Below, in pieces: positions 32,618-41,113 of a DNA stretch of 45,520 bases. The stretch's first letter is position 1; each line of letters starts with the position of its first letter. Location: the NCBI GenBank assembly GCA_017380575.1, contig JAFODS010000008.1:1-45520 (forward strand), read 5' to 3'. The notes below the pieces were generated by a model, which was not told the DNA's origin, did not search any database, and saw nothing but the letters and a program-made list of their open reading frames with translations. Both the position numbers and the translations under genes were made by a program. Source of the DNA: Clostridia bacterium (lineage in GTDB: Bacteria; Bacillota; Clostridia; Oscillospirales; Acutalibacteraceae).

Positions 32618-33646
32618 ATGAGCAATGTGAAATTTACGGTAAATGTACCTGTGTATAATGCAGAAAAATATCTTCGCGAATGCGTTGATTCAATATTAAA
32701 CCAGACTTTTACTGATTTTAAAATCAATCTTGTAAATGACGGCTCAACAGACTCGTCAGGAGCAATCTGCGATGAATATGCATCAAAAGACAGCCGTATA
32801 AATGTTTATCACAACAAAAATCAAGGCTCATTCGCAACAAGAGTTTTTGCTGTAAATCACTCGGACGGTGAGTACTGTGTCTTTTGCGATTCTGACGATT
32901 ACTACGACAAGGGTTACCTTGAAAGAGCGAATGAATTACTTGACGAAGAGAATTGCGATATACTTTATTTTTTCCATGAACCCGTTTATGACGGTGTAAG
33001 GAAAAAAGGTACACCTCACTGGAGTGAAAAACGAGTTTTTGAAGGTGATGGAAAAAACGAGTTTTACACTGCAATGATGACGAGTGCAGATTTTAATTCT
33101 CTTAACACTAAGTTTGTTAAAACCGAGCTTTATAAAAATGATACGCTTGATGCAAAGAAGTATTCGTTTGTTAAAAACGGTGATGATTTTCTTCAGTCGC
33201 TCTATCCCGTTTTTAACGCTCAGAAAATCGTGTTTGTCCCCGAATGCTATTATAATTACAGAATGCATTCCGAGAGCCTTACACATAAAATTGACCCTAA
33301 TATTTATAACAGCGTATTTGCTGTACGGTCAGTTATTTGGGACAGTTACCTTGATGGTACAAATATTCTCGGTGAAAACACAAAAAGAGTTTTTGCAATG
33401 CGTTCAGCAAGGTCTGCAATGAACATAGTGAAGCTTATCGCTCAGAATGAAACTCTTTCAGATGAAGAAAAAATTGAAACCTTCCGAAAGATTCATGACC
33501 ACGAATTTTATAAGAACTTCATTGAGCCTAATCTGATAAAATCTGACCTTGAAAAGAAATGGCAGTTTGTTTATGAACTGTTTTCGCGACATAGTTACAA
33601 GATGCTTCTTTCAACAGTAAGAATGCTCGGTAAAATCAAAAAATAA
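32618..33646 (+). CDS. GT2 family glycosyltransferase
   Basis: A 342-aa cytosolic GT-A glycosyltransferase. ATG 32618 follows AAAAGGAGG; a 24-nt upstream in-frame ATG lies within the preceding gene. Motifs: FTVNVPVYNAEKYLRECVDSILNQTF, VNDGSTDSSG, and the DxD-type FCDSDDYY. The C-terminal half is helical with no membrane segment. It probably adds a sugar to the same envelope polymer. It ends the glycan run, followed by a strong terminator. Confidence 0.9.
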   Translation: MSNVKFTVNVPVYNAEKYLRECVDSILNQTFTDFKINLVNDGSTDSSGAICDEYASKDSRINVYHNKNQGSFATRVFAVNHSDGEYCVFCDSDDYYDKGYLERANELLDEENCDILYFFHEPVYDGVRKKGTPHWSEKRVFEGDGKNEFYTAMMTSADFNSLNTKFVKTELYKNDTLDAKKYSFVKNGDDFLQSLYPVFNAQKIVFVPECYYNYRMHSESLTHKIDPNIYNSVFAVRSVIWDSYLDGTNILGENTKRVFAMRSARSAMNIVKLIAQNETLSDEEKIETFRKIHDHEFYKNFIEPNLIKSDLEKKWQFVYELFSRHSYKMLLSTVRMLGKIKK

Positions 33647-33654
33647 AAACACTC

Positions 33655-33688
33655 AAAGAGACAGGTTGAAAAACTTGTCTCTTTTTTT
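33655..33688 (+). terminator. Rho-independent terminator after glycan cluster
   Basis: AAAGAGACAGGTT (from 33655) pairs with AACTTGTCTCTTT with one G-T pair; a 7-T tract ends at 33688. Confidence 0.9.
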
Positions 33689-33710
33689 GCCTGAAAAGTC
33701 AAATAATCTA

Positions 33711-35258
<1,548 letters not shown>

Positions 35259-35273
35259 TAAAAAGGTGATTTT

Positions 35274-36200
35274 ATGCCGTATTTATTCGTTCATTTCAAA
35301 GAGAAAATAACGCCCGACGGCGAGCAGGTCTATTTCGGCATAAGCCGTGACGGAATGAATTGGGAAAAGGTTAACAACGGTAACCCGATTCTTACAAGCA
35401 CGAAGAGTGAAAAAGGCTGTCGCGATATTGAAATCGTAAGGCTTCATACAGGCGGCTTTGTGATAATCACAACCGATTTGTGTATCGCTTACCGTATGGA
35501 TGAAAACTATAATGTCGACTGGAAAAAGGTGAATTCTTCGGGAAGCAAACGCCTTTGTATGTGGCGCACGGATGACCTTGTGAATTTCTCTGAGCAGGAA
35601 TTCATTTACTTCGGCAGGGATGATTTCGGCTGTCTTTGGGCACCTGAAATTTTCTTTGACGAGGAAAACGAAGAGTATCTGATTCATTGGGGTTCAACCG
35701 TCAAAGAGTATAATTTTACCCATATGTCGATTTATTGCAGCACGACAAAGGATTTCAGAACCTTCACTGAGCCGAAGCTGTATTTCACAAAGAAAAATGA
35801 AATCCTCGATTCGCACATTACAAAGGTAGGGGACACATACCACTTGTTTTATAAAAACTCGTCCGACCCTCCGATGAATATGCACGCGACTTCAAAGAAT
35901 CTCTACGGTCCGTTTGAGCACGATGAAGCATTTGAAGAATATATGCACAAAGAAATTCCGAATCCGGGCTCATATGAAGGCCCGACAACGTACACTCTCC
36001 CTGACGGCAGATGGTGCCTTATGCTCGATTTCTTCGGCTGTGAAAAGGAAAAAATGGGTTATGTGCCGTTTGTTTCTGCCAAGCCGGGTGATGCGAATTT
36101 CACCCGTGCAACAGAAGGCTTCTCATTCCCTTACGGATTCAAACACGGCAAGGTAATTGAAATCACGGATGAAGAATATGAAAGACTGAAGACTCTTTAA
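35274..36200 (+). CDS. GH43-like five-bladed propeller glycosidase
   Basis: A 308-aa protein with propeller-type glycosidase features: ISRDGMNWEKVNNGNPIL, GCRDIEIVRL, LCMWRTDDLVNFSEQ, CLWAPEIFFDEENEEYLIHWGS, YCSTTKDFRTFTEP, ILDSHITKVGDTYHLFYK and SYEGPTTYTLPDGRW. WAPE and EGP contain the likely acid pair; the N-terminal nucleophile Asp is probably in GCRDIE, which needs checking. No signal peptide. Its pairing with GH51 suggests an arabinosidase or xylosidase on the same substrates. ATG 35274 is after AAAAGGTG. Confidence 0.85.
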   Translation: MPYLFVHFKEKITPDGEQVYFGISRDGMNWEKVNNGNPILTSTKSEKGCRDIEIVRLHTGGFVIITTDLCIAYRMDENYNVDWKKVNSSGSKRLCMWRTDDLVNFSEQEFIYFGRDDFGCLWAPEIFFDEENEEYLIHWGSTVKEYNFTHMSIYCSTTKDFRTFTEPKLYFTKKNEILDSHITKVGDTYHLFYKNSSDPPMNMHATSKNLYGPFEHDEAFEEYMHKEIPNPGSYEGPTTYTLPDGRWCLMLDFFGCEKEKMGYVPFVSAKPGDANFTRATEGFSFPYGFKHGKVIEITDEEYERLKTL

Positions 36201-36217
36201 TCAAAGGGGAGTTGAAA

Positions 36218-37138
36218 ATGAATAAAACAATAAAACCGTTTAACTTGATAAGCGTTTTTGCAATTGCAGTGTGTCTTCTTTTTCCTGTTACCGTACTTGC
36301 GTTGCTTGTATTCGGAATTGTCAACGGTTTTTCAGATAGTTGTATCTACGGTATACCTCTTGCTCTTGTGTGGAGCGTGTTTGTAGCAAAACCTATAGTG
36401 CAGGAATTAGTTTCAATAAGAATTACGCTTAAAGATAACGGTATGGAAATACGTTATTTTGAAAATCTGAAAAGCTTTAACAAAGACAATAAATTTAAGT
36501 TTCCGAAATACAAGACGGTTGAGTTTAAATATGCAGAAATAGCAGAATACGGTGTGTTTAACATAACCGAGTTGAAAAAAGGCGGTCAGGATGAGTACCA
36601 CAGAAGAATTTTCACATTCAGTTCTAACGGAGTGATGATTCCTATTATTATGCCGAAGAAATTTGACGATGTGCGTGATCTGGTGGTGTTCAACGATTGC
36701 AAAGGGAACAGCGTTGTTCTTGATGCAAAGCATTTTGGCAAAAAGCAGATTTTTGAAGTTTTCGGCACTGTAGAAAAATGTTCAGGTAAATCACCGCTTA
36801 AAAACTCAGGTTATGGTGAGCTTCCTAAGGGTATAGGAACCGTTGCAATGTTTGGTGCACTTGGTGTTGGAGCTGTTATAGGATTAAGCTTACCTAAATT
36901 GGATGCTTTTCTTGTTCCTTCTCACGGAGTCGGCTATTCTTCACCGCTTCAAATACTGTATGCACTCGGTCCGATATTTACAAGTTTAGGTGTCGGAGGT
37001 CTTTTGATGTGCAGATTCCAAAAAGAAGAACCACAGACAATCACACCGAACGGAGCAAAAATGCTTTTTGCAGGTGTAACTGTTGCAGGACTTGTTGCAA
37101 CAATAGTAGGTTTTGCATTATCAGTGCTGATTAAATAG
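36218..37138 (+). CDS. Small membrane protein of unknown function
   Basis: A 306-aa protein; ATG 36218 is preferred over TTG 36212 because AAAGGGGA lies 8 nt upstream. Two membrane helices at the N-terminus (~10-35 and ~40-62), a ~120-residue soluble domain (EIRYFENLKSF, EFKYAEIAEYGVF, PIIMPKKFDDVRDLVVF) that resembles a bacterial PH-like fold, then three hydrophobic segments (~208-230, ~245-270, ~285-305). It is 17 nt after the GH43 gene and so likely in the same operon, but a link with sugar use is not visible. Confidence 0.75.
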   Translation: MNKTIKPFNLISVFAIAVCLLFPVTVLALLVFGIVNGFSDSCIYGIPLALVWSVFVAKPIVQELVSIRITLKDNGMEIRYFENLKSFNKDNKFKFPKYKTVEFKYAEIAEYGVFNITELKKGGQDEYHRRIFTFSSNGVMIPIIMPKKFDDVRDLVVFNDCKGNSVVLDAKHFGKKQIFEVFGTVEKCSGKSPLKNSGYGELPKGIGTVAMFGALGVGAVIGLSLPKLDAFLVPSHGVGYSSPLQILYALGPIFTSLGVGGLLMCRFQKEEPQTITPNGAKMLFAGVTVAGLVATIVGFALSVLIK

Positions 37139-37203
37139 CTTAATTTGAATTTCTAAAAGCCTTCCTCGTTCCGGGGGAGGCTGAAAAACTGTAAAAATCC
37201 AAG

Positions 37204-37248
37204 GCTTCTCCTTGAGGAGAAGCTGTCACGAAGTGACTGATGAGGTGT
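37204..37248. repeat. Tandem-hairpin repeat element
   Basis: A perfect 8-bp stem (GCTTCTCC 37204-37211 with GGAGAAGC 37216-37223, TTGA loop) is followed by a 5-bp GTCAC-GAA-GTGAC stem (37225-37237) and TGATGAGGTG. I recall this layout as a common dispersed element in clostridial genomes. Just upstream, 37155-37181 holds a further imperfect hairpin (AGCCT...AGGCT). Confidence 0.7.
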
Positions 37249-37275
37249 AGGTTGCAACGCAAACGTTATTATATT

Positions 37276-37354
37276 TCAGCGTCGCAGCCCCACGCTTCTT
37301 CACACTTACTTATTACTTTCGGGATTCATTCCGACAAACCCGAATTTATCAGTC
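37276..37354. repeat. Inverted copy of module at 5478-5560
   Basis: Near-perfect reverse complement of 5478-5560, with about six bases fewer in the middle. It abuts the second palindrome array. Confidence 0.8.
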
Positions 37355-37371
37355 GAATCTCGCAATATTTC

Positions 37372-37580
37372 GGTACGGGAAACCCGTACCCTACAATCCC
37401 TGAGCAATAATTGTGTTTGCAGGGGAACATATTATGTTCCCGTCAGAAATGTACAAAATTGGCGGGCAGATGATATCTGCCCCTACGAACCTTGTTTCAG
37501 TCAACTGCGTAGGGACGGGCGTCCTCGACCGTCCGTTAACACAGCAGAATCTGCGGACCGCCCGGGAGGCCGGTTCCTAC
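37372..37580. repeat. Second array of GTAGGG...CCCTAC-type palindromes
   Basis: A unit remnant with GGTACGGG/CCCGTACC ends CCCTAC at 37389-37394; a 68-nt unit runs 37419-37486 (GCAGGG...CCCTAC) with perfect stems GGGAACAT/ATGTTCCC and GGGCAGAT/ATCTGCCC; a 72-nt unit runs 37509-37580. Linkers are 24 and 22 nt. Together with the flanking modules this fills most of the 672-nt gene-free gap 37139-37810. Confidence 0.8.
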
Positions 37581-37635
37581 GGGCATAGAGAAGGATTGCA
37601 CGAAATCAAAGAACTCTACAACCCCGAATTTGTCG
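37481..37635. repeat. 155-nt direct repeat shared with 5750-5904
   Basis: Same length as 5750-5904, with no gap and about 13 mismatches by eye. Ends in the same GAATTTGTCG module. Confidence 0.85.
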
Positions 37636-37762
37636 GGTTATTTAAACCTTTATACAAATAATAAAGTGTTGGTTTTAAACATAGAATTTTGGCCGTTTTA
37701 TACGTATTACAACCGTTTTCTGAACAAAGGTAAAAATAATTTAAAAATATCTGTTTTTGCTA

Positions 37763-37792
37763 TTGACAAAAACGGATGACCTGTGTTAAAAT
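37763..37792 (+). promoter_or_regulatory. tRNA operon promoter
   Basis: TTGACA at 37763-37768, 18-bp spacer, extended -10 TGTTAAAAT with TAAAAT at 37787-37792. The first tRNA starts at 37811, giving a short leader. Confidence 0.8.
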
Positions 37793-37810
37793 ACATCACG
37801 TTGCAGACAC

Positions 37811-37884
37811 GCGGGTGTAGTTTAGTGGTAGAATTCTAGCCTTCCAAGCTAGTCGTGTGGGTTCGATTCCCATCACCCGCTCCA
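37811..37884 (+). tRNA. tRNA-Gly (anticodon TCC)
   Basis: A 74-nt cloverleaf with encoded CCA. Acceptor GCGGGTG pairs with CACCCGC. The anticodon stem CTAGC/GCTAG encloses loop CTTCCAA. T arm is GTGGG-TTCGATT-CCCAT. Confidence 0.95.
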
Positions 37885-37926
37885 TTCTCCCCTAAACCTC
37901 TGCAATAGCAATGAGGGGTAACATAT

Positions 37927-38003
<77 letters not shown>

Positions 38004-38006
38004 TAT

Positions 38007-38084
38007 GGTGGGTATAGCTTAGTTGGTTAAAGCGCCAGTTTGTGGCACTGGAGACCGTCGGTTCGAATCCGACTATCCACCCCA
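38007..38084 (+). tRNA. tRNA-His (anticodon GTG)
   Basis: A 78-nt cloverleaf that includes the encoded extra G(-1), paired with C73, diagnostic of tRNA-His. Acceptor GTGGGTA pairs with TATCCAC. The anticodon stem CCAGT/ACTGG encloses TTGTGGC. CCA is encoded. Confidence 0.95.
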
Positions 38085-38089
38085 CTTAA

Positions 38090-38126
38090 AAGTCTGCAAG
38101 ATTAATTCTTGCAGACTTATCTTTTA
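38090..38126 (+). terminator. Hairpin between tRNA-His and tRNA-Gln
   Basis: A perfect 12-bp stem (AAGTCTGCAAGA 38090-38101 with TCTTGCAGACTT 38107-38118) and 5-nt loop, followed by ATCTTTT. It may end most transcripts before tRNA-Gln or serve as a processing site; no separate promoter is clear for tRNA-Gln. Confidence 0.65.
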
Positions 38127-38137
38127 AAATCAGATAT

Positions 38138-38212
38138 TGGGGTGTCGTCAAGCGGTAAGACACAGCACTTTGACTGCTGCATTCGCTGGTTCGAATCCAG
38201 CCATCCCAGCCA
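38138..38212 (+). tRNA. tRNA-Gln (anticodon TTG)
   Basis: A 75-nt cloverleaf with encoded CCA. Acceptor TGGGGTG pairs with CATCCCA (one G-T). The anticodon stem CAGCA/TGCTG encloses CTTTGAC. T arm contains CTGGTTCGAATCCAG. Confidence 0.95.
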
Positions 38213-38213
38213 G

Positions 38214-38244
38214 CAAAAAAGCACTTGCGTTTGCAAGTGCTTTT
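38214..38244. terminator. Bidirectional terminator
   Basis: GCACTTGC (38221-38228) pairs with GCAAGTGC (38233-38240) around GTTT, with an A-run before and a T-run after. It can serve tRNA-Gln on the + strand and the - strand gene ending at 38254. Confidence 0.88.
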
Positions 38245-38253
38245 ACTCATTAT

Positions 38254-38895
38254 TTACGGATTATAAGTTGCTATAACTGCACTTGTTTCGGCATCTGCAA
38301 TGGTGATATTGCAATTCATGCCAAGCTGTGCATACATCTGATAAACCATCGACGGAAGAGAAACTGCTGTTGAAATTGCATCGCCGTCTGATGATTTAAA
38401 CCCTGCACGGTCAACTTTCACGATGATATTCGAAAGGTCGTCGTTACAGTTAACGTCTTTCAAATATGAATAAGAAGAAAGGCTTTTTTCAATTTCTGTC
38501 ACAATCTCGAACCTATAGTTACGGAGGAAAACTTTGTAGTCAGCCTTGGAAATTGTGTATGTCACAGAACTGTTACCGTCCGATACAGCAGATTTGAATC
38601 CCGCATCCTTTTGCTCTTTTGTAAGCTGAGAGTTTGCATTGATATCCTCGAGGATAAAAGAAATCGGTATCTTGATTTCAACATCAATCAGCTCATCACC
38701 GTCAACTGTAATGTCTTCGTTCTGAACAGCTGCTGCATATTTTGTGGCTGAGGTTTGCTCGAAAAACTCTCTGTTTGTTTTTTCATATGATGTGTCACCC
38801 TTGAAAATAACAACCCATAAAATACTGCAGGTGATTATTGCCACTGCGATGAGCATAAATATAATTGTTGCTTTTTTGAATTTACCGTTGTTCAT
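38254..38895 (-). CDS. Membrane-anchored protein of unknown function
   Basis: A 213-aa protein. The start at 38895 is set by AGGAG 8 nt upstream and by a promoter whose -10 (38918-38923) overlaps upstream in-frame ATGs. Residues ~8-31 form a membrane helix (TIIFMLIAVAIITCSILWVVIF); the rest is an outside domain with alternating strands and helices (DVEIKIPISFILEDINANS, YTISKADYKVFLRNYRFEIV, NIIVKVDRAGF). No Cys for lipid attachment. I do not recognise a family. It is transcribed divergently from a membrane-anchored hydrolase gene. Confidence 0.75.
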   Translation of the reverse strand: MNNGKFKKATIIFMLIAVAIITCSILWVVIFKGDTSYEKTNREFFEQTSATKYAAAVQNEDITVDGDELIDVEIKIPISFILEDINANSQLTKEQKDAGFKSAVSDGNSSVTYTISKADYKVFLRNYRFEIVTEIEKSLSSYSYLKDVNCNDDLSNIIVKVDRAGFKSSDGDAISTAVSLPSMVYQMYAQLGMNCNITIADAETSAVIATYNP

Positions 38896-38917
38896 CTGTG
38901 TCACTCCTAACGGATAC

Positions 38918-38946
38918 ATTCTATCATTATTAATACCGTCCGTCAA
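38918..38946 (-). promoter_or_regulatory. Promoter of the - strand 213-aa gene
   Basis: Read on the - strand: TTGACG (38946-38941), 17-bp spacer, TAGAAT (38923-38918). Expected start near 38911, 16 nt before the start codon. Confidence 0.75.
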
Positions 38947-38960
38947 GAATCTGAAACGGC

Positions 38961-38989
38961 TTGAAAACGGCACATGAATCTGCTATTAT
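38961..38989 (+). promoter_or_regulatory. Promoter of the alpha/beta hydrolase gene
   Basis: TTGAAA at 38961-38966, 17-bp spacer, extended -10 TGCTATTAT (TATTAT 38984-38989). The two divergent -35 boxes are only 14 bp apart. Confidence 0.78.
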
Positions 38990-39006
38990 TTAACCAAGGT
39001 GATTAT

Positions 39007-39756
39007 ATGAAAAAGAACAAAAAACTGAAAATATTTATTACCTCGCTTTTGTGCTTTGCAGTTATCTGTTGCACAGGCTTCGGCATCTATGTTTCAGATT
39101 ACTACCGTGCGAACAACACTGCACTTACGGCAACTTTTTCGGACAATGATGTTACCGTGATTGAGAAAAACGGTGATTATATGGTCTTTACTCCCGAAAA
39201 ACCGAAGTGTGGATTAGTTTTCTATCCGGGCGGTAAGGTTGAATATACGGCTTATGCTCCGCTTATGAAAGCTCTTGCCCGTGAAGGGGTTTTCTGTGTG
39301 CTTGTGAAAATGCCGTTTAATCTTGCTGTGTTTGATATGGGTGCCGCAGAGGATATAATTGCAGAATATACCAATATAGATGAATGGTATGTCGGGGGTC
39401 ATTCGCTCGGCGGTGCAATGGCGGCAAGCTATGCTTCAAAAAATGCAGATAAGCTTGAAGGGCTGATTCTCCTCGGTTCTTATTCAACCAATGATCTGAG
39501 CGACAGCGGACTGACTGTTTTCAGTGTTATAGGCTCTGAGGATAATATAACTTTTGACGATATGGAAGAGGTCAAAAAGTACGGTGATAATCTCCCTGCT
39601 GTTGATATGTATTGTTACACAATCGAAGGCGGATGCCACGCTTATTTCGGAAGCTACGGTGAGCAGGAGGGTGACGGCAAGCCGACAATAACTCCCGAAG
39701 AGCAGGTGAAACAAACTGCGGAGTTTATTGTTGATAACTTGCAGAAAGATGATTGA
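39007..39756 (+). CDS. Membrane-anchored alpha/beta hydrolase
   Basis: A 249-aa enzyme. ATG 39007 is preferred over ATG 38974, which lies within the promoter; AAGGTG lies 8 nt upstream. The N-terminus has a Lys-rich start and one hydrophobic helix (~8-28), either a signal anchor or a signal peptide. The nucleophile motif is GGHSLGGAMAA (Ser133), then LEGLILLGSYS, and a likely catalytic His in IEGGCHAYFGSYG. This matches a small esterase/peptidase-like alpha/beta hydrolase family (carboxymethylenebutenolidase-related). Substrate is unknown. Confidence 0.88.
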   Translation: MKKNKKLKIFITSLLCFAVICCTGFGIYVSDYYRANNTALTATFSDNDVTVIEKNGDYMVFTPEKPKCGLVFYPGGKVEYTAYAPLMKALAREGVFCVLVKMPFNLAVFDMGAAEDIIAEYTNIDEWYVGGHSLGGAMAASYASKNADKLEGLILLGSYSTNDLSDSGLTVFSVIGSEDNITFDDMEEVKKYGDNLPAVDMYCYTIEGGCHAYFGSYGEQEGDGKPTITPEEQVKQTAEFIVDNLQKDD

Positions 39757-39811
39757 TATACCTTTTTTCTTAAATTTAATCACTTGATGTGTAAAACTGA
39801 ACAAACAACAA

Positions 39812-39846
39812 ACCGCACACTCGGATAGCCGAATGTGCGGTTCTTT
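39812..39846. terminator. Bidirectional terminator between convergent genes
   Basis: ACCGCACA (39812-39819) pairs with TGTGCGGT (39834-39841), with an inner TCGG/CCGA stem and ATAG loop, followed by TCTTT; A-rich on the other side. It serves the + strand hydrolase and the - strand EEP gene. Confidence 0.82.
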
Positions 39847-39857
39847 ATATCTGTCGA

Positions 39858-40763
39858 TTATAATACGATATCTGCGACGATAGGGTAGTGGTCTGAAGGA
39901 TACATACCCTCAATTGTATTTCTTATAATTTTATATGTGTCAACTGTCATTCCCTTTGTTGTGAAGATGAAATCAATTGCTCCGTCTTCGTGTTCCTCGA
40001 TTGTTCCGTACTTATGGAACGTGATACCTGTGTCTGAATTTTTAGCAAGAAGCTTTGTGTCATCCATAGAAGCACTCATAACTGAATAAGCCTCGGCTGT
40101 TTCAAACGTGTTGAAGTCGCCTGTGCAGATAACCTTTGTGCTCTTTTCAAGCTCGGCAATCTTATTAAGAAGAACCTTTGACTGTTCAACTCTTGTGCTT
40201 TCAAGGACGTGGTCAAGATGGGTGTTGATGTGGGTGAATTTTTCTCCTGTTTCCTTGTTCTCAAGTACTGCCCAGGTTGCAATGCGGTTGTGTTTTGAAT
40301 CAAAGCTCTTTGTGTACTTCTTTTCGGGAGTCTCGGAAAGCCACATTGTTCCGCTGTCAATAAGATTATATTTATCTTTTCTGTAATAAACTGCGCTGTA
40401 TTCCGTAAACATTTCAATGGGGCTTCTGCCTTCACCGACTCTTGCATATTTTTCGCTGAATTTTTTGTCAAGGATTTTTATCCATTTCGGGGTAGCTTCC
40501 TGAACACCGAAGGAGTCAGGTGCATACTGGTCAATAACTGCAACTGCAATCTGCGAACGGTTATTGATGCTGCCTTCCTCGTCGTCAATGCAACGAACAT
40601 TGAAGGACATAATTCTTGTTGCTGTATTACCTTTCTCGGGGATTGAATCAATTACAATCTCACCAAAGTCGATGTCTGTTGATTTTTTGTACATAACTGT
40701 TCCTATGCCGGCAACAACTGCAACAGCGAGAATGATTGAAATTATTTTTCCTTTTGTTTTCAT
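39858..40763 (-). CDS. Endonuclease/exonuclease/phosphatase (EEP) family protein, exported
   Basis: A 301-aa protein. Start 40763 is preferred over 40769 because AAAGGA is 8 nt before it and only 2 nt from the other. Residues ~5-25 form a hydrophobic signal anchor. EEP motifs: MSFNVRC, DSFGVQEA, INTHLDH, CTGDFNTF, GAIDFIFT and PSDHYPIVADI. These give the metal and catalytic residues of the DNase I-like fold. Most outside members are phosphodiesterases or sphingomyelinase/phosphatase-like; the substrate is not visible from sequence. It is a single-gene unit with its own promoter. Confidence 0.92.
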   Translation of the reverse strand: MKTKGKIISIILAVAVVAGIGTVMYKKSTDIDFGEIVIDSIPEKGNTATRIMSFNVRCIDDEEGSINNRSQIAVAVIDQYAPDSFGVQEATPKWIKILDKKFSEKYARVGEGRSPIEMFTEYSAVYYRKDKYNLIDSGTMWLSETPEKKYTKSFDSKHNRIATWAVLENKETGEKFTHINTHLDHVLESTRVEQSKVLLNKIAELEKSTKVICTGDFNTFETAEAYSVMSASMDDTKLLAKNSDTGITFHKYGTIEEHEDGAIDFIFTTKGMTVDTYKIIRNTIEGMYPSDHYPIVADIVL

Positions 40764-40802
40764 TGCCATTGTCCTTTCTGTTTATACTGTTTTCTTAAAT
40801 GA

Positions 40803-40832
40803 AATATACAATATTTATTAATCTATTGTCAA
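40803..40832 (-). promoter_or_regulatory. Promoter of the EEP gene
   Basis: On the - strand: TTGACA (40832-40827), 18-bp spacer, TATATT (40808-40803). Confidence 0.7.
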
Positions 40833-41021
40833 CTTGATAAGTAAAAATTTTCAGCTGGAGAATTTGTTACTTGAATTGATTTATTTTTCGTTTATGCAAT
40901 TTTAACATCATACACATTTGTTGTTTGTTTATAATAACGAAAGTGCAAATAGCTATTTGTAATTCAACAAAAAAATATTATATGTTGCTCTCTTTTTATA
41001 CGTTTTTTACAGTTTATAAGG

Positions 41022-41050
41022 TTGACTTTTTAAACTGAATTGACTATAAT
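41022..41050 (+). promoter_or_regulatory. Consensus promoter of the FIVAR surface protein
   Basis: TTGACT at 41022-41027, 17-bp spacer, perfect TATAAT at 41045-41050. The expected start is near 41057. In the leader, ATGTGT (41065-41070) pairs with ACACAT (41077-41082). The region 40833-41021 is AT-rich, without a gene that I can support. Confidence 0.82.
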
Positions 41051-41113
41051 TTAAATGTCTATATATGTGTCATTGTACACATTTTGATGATTCTTTTTTA
41101 GGAGGAAGAAAAA

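Noticed and set aside
37204-37248. Transcription terminator of the 36218-37138 gene
   Set aside because: The hairpins are strong but followed by TGATGAGG rather than a U tract and match a dispersed repeat layout.
37413-37661. An 82-codon + strand frame through the second repeat array
   Set aside because: It consists of the palindromic repeat and its flanking module, has no ribosome site, and the homologous repeat at 5750-5904 does not keep the same full frame.
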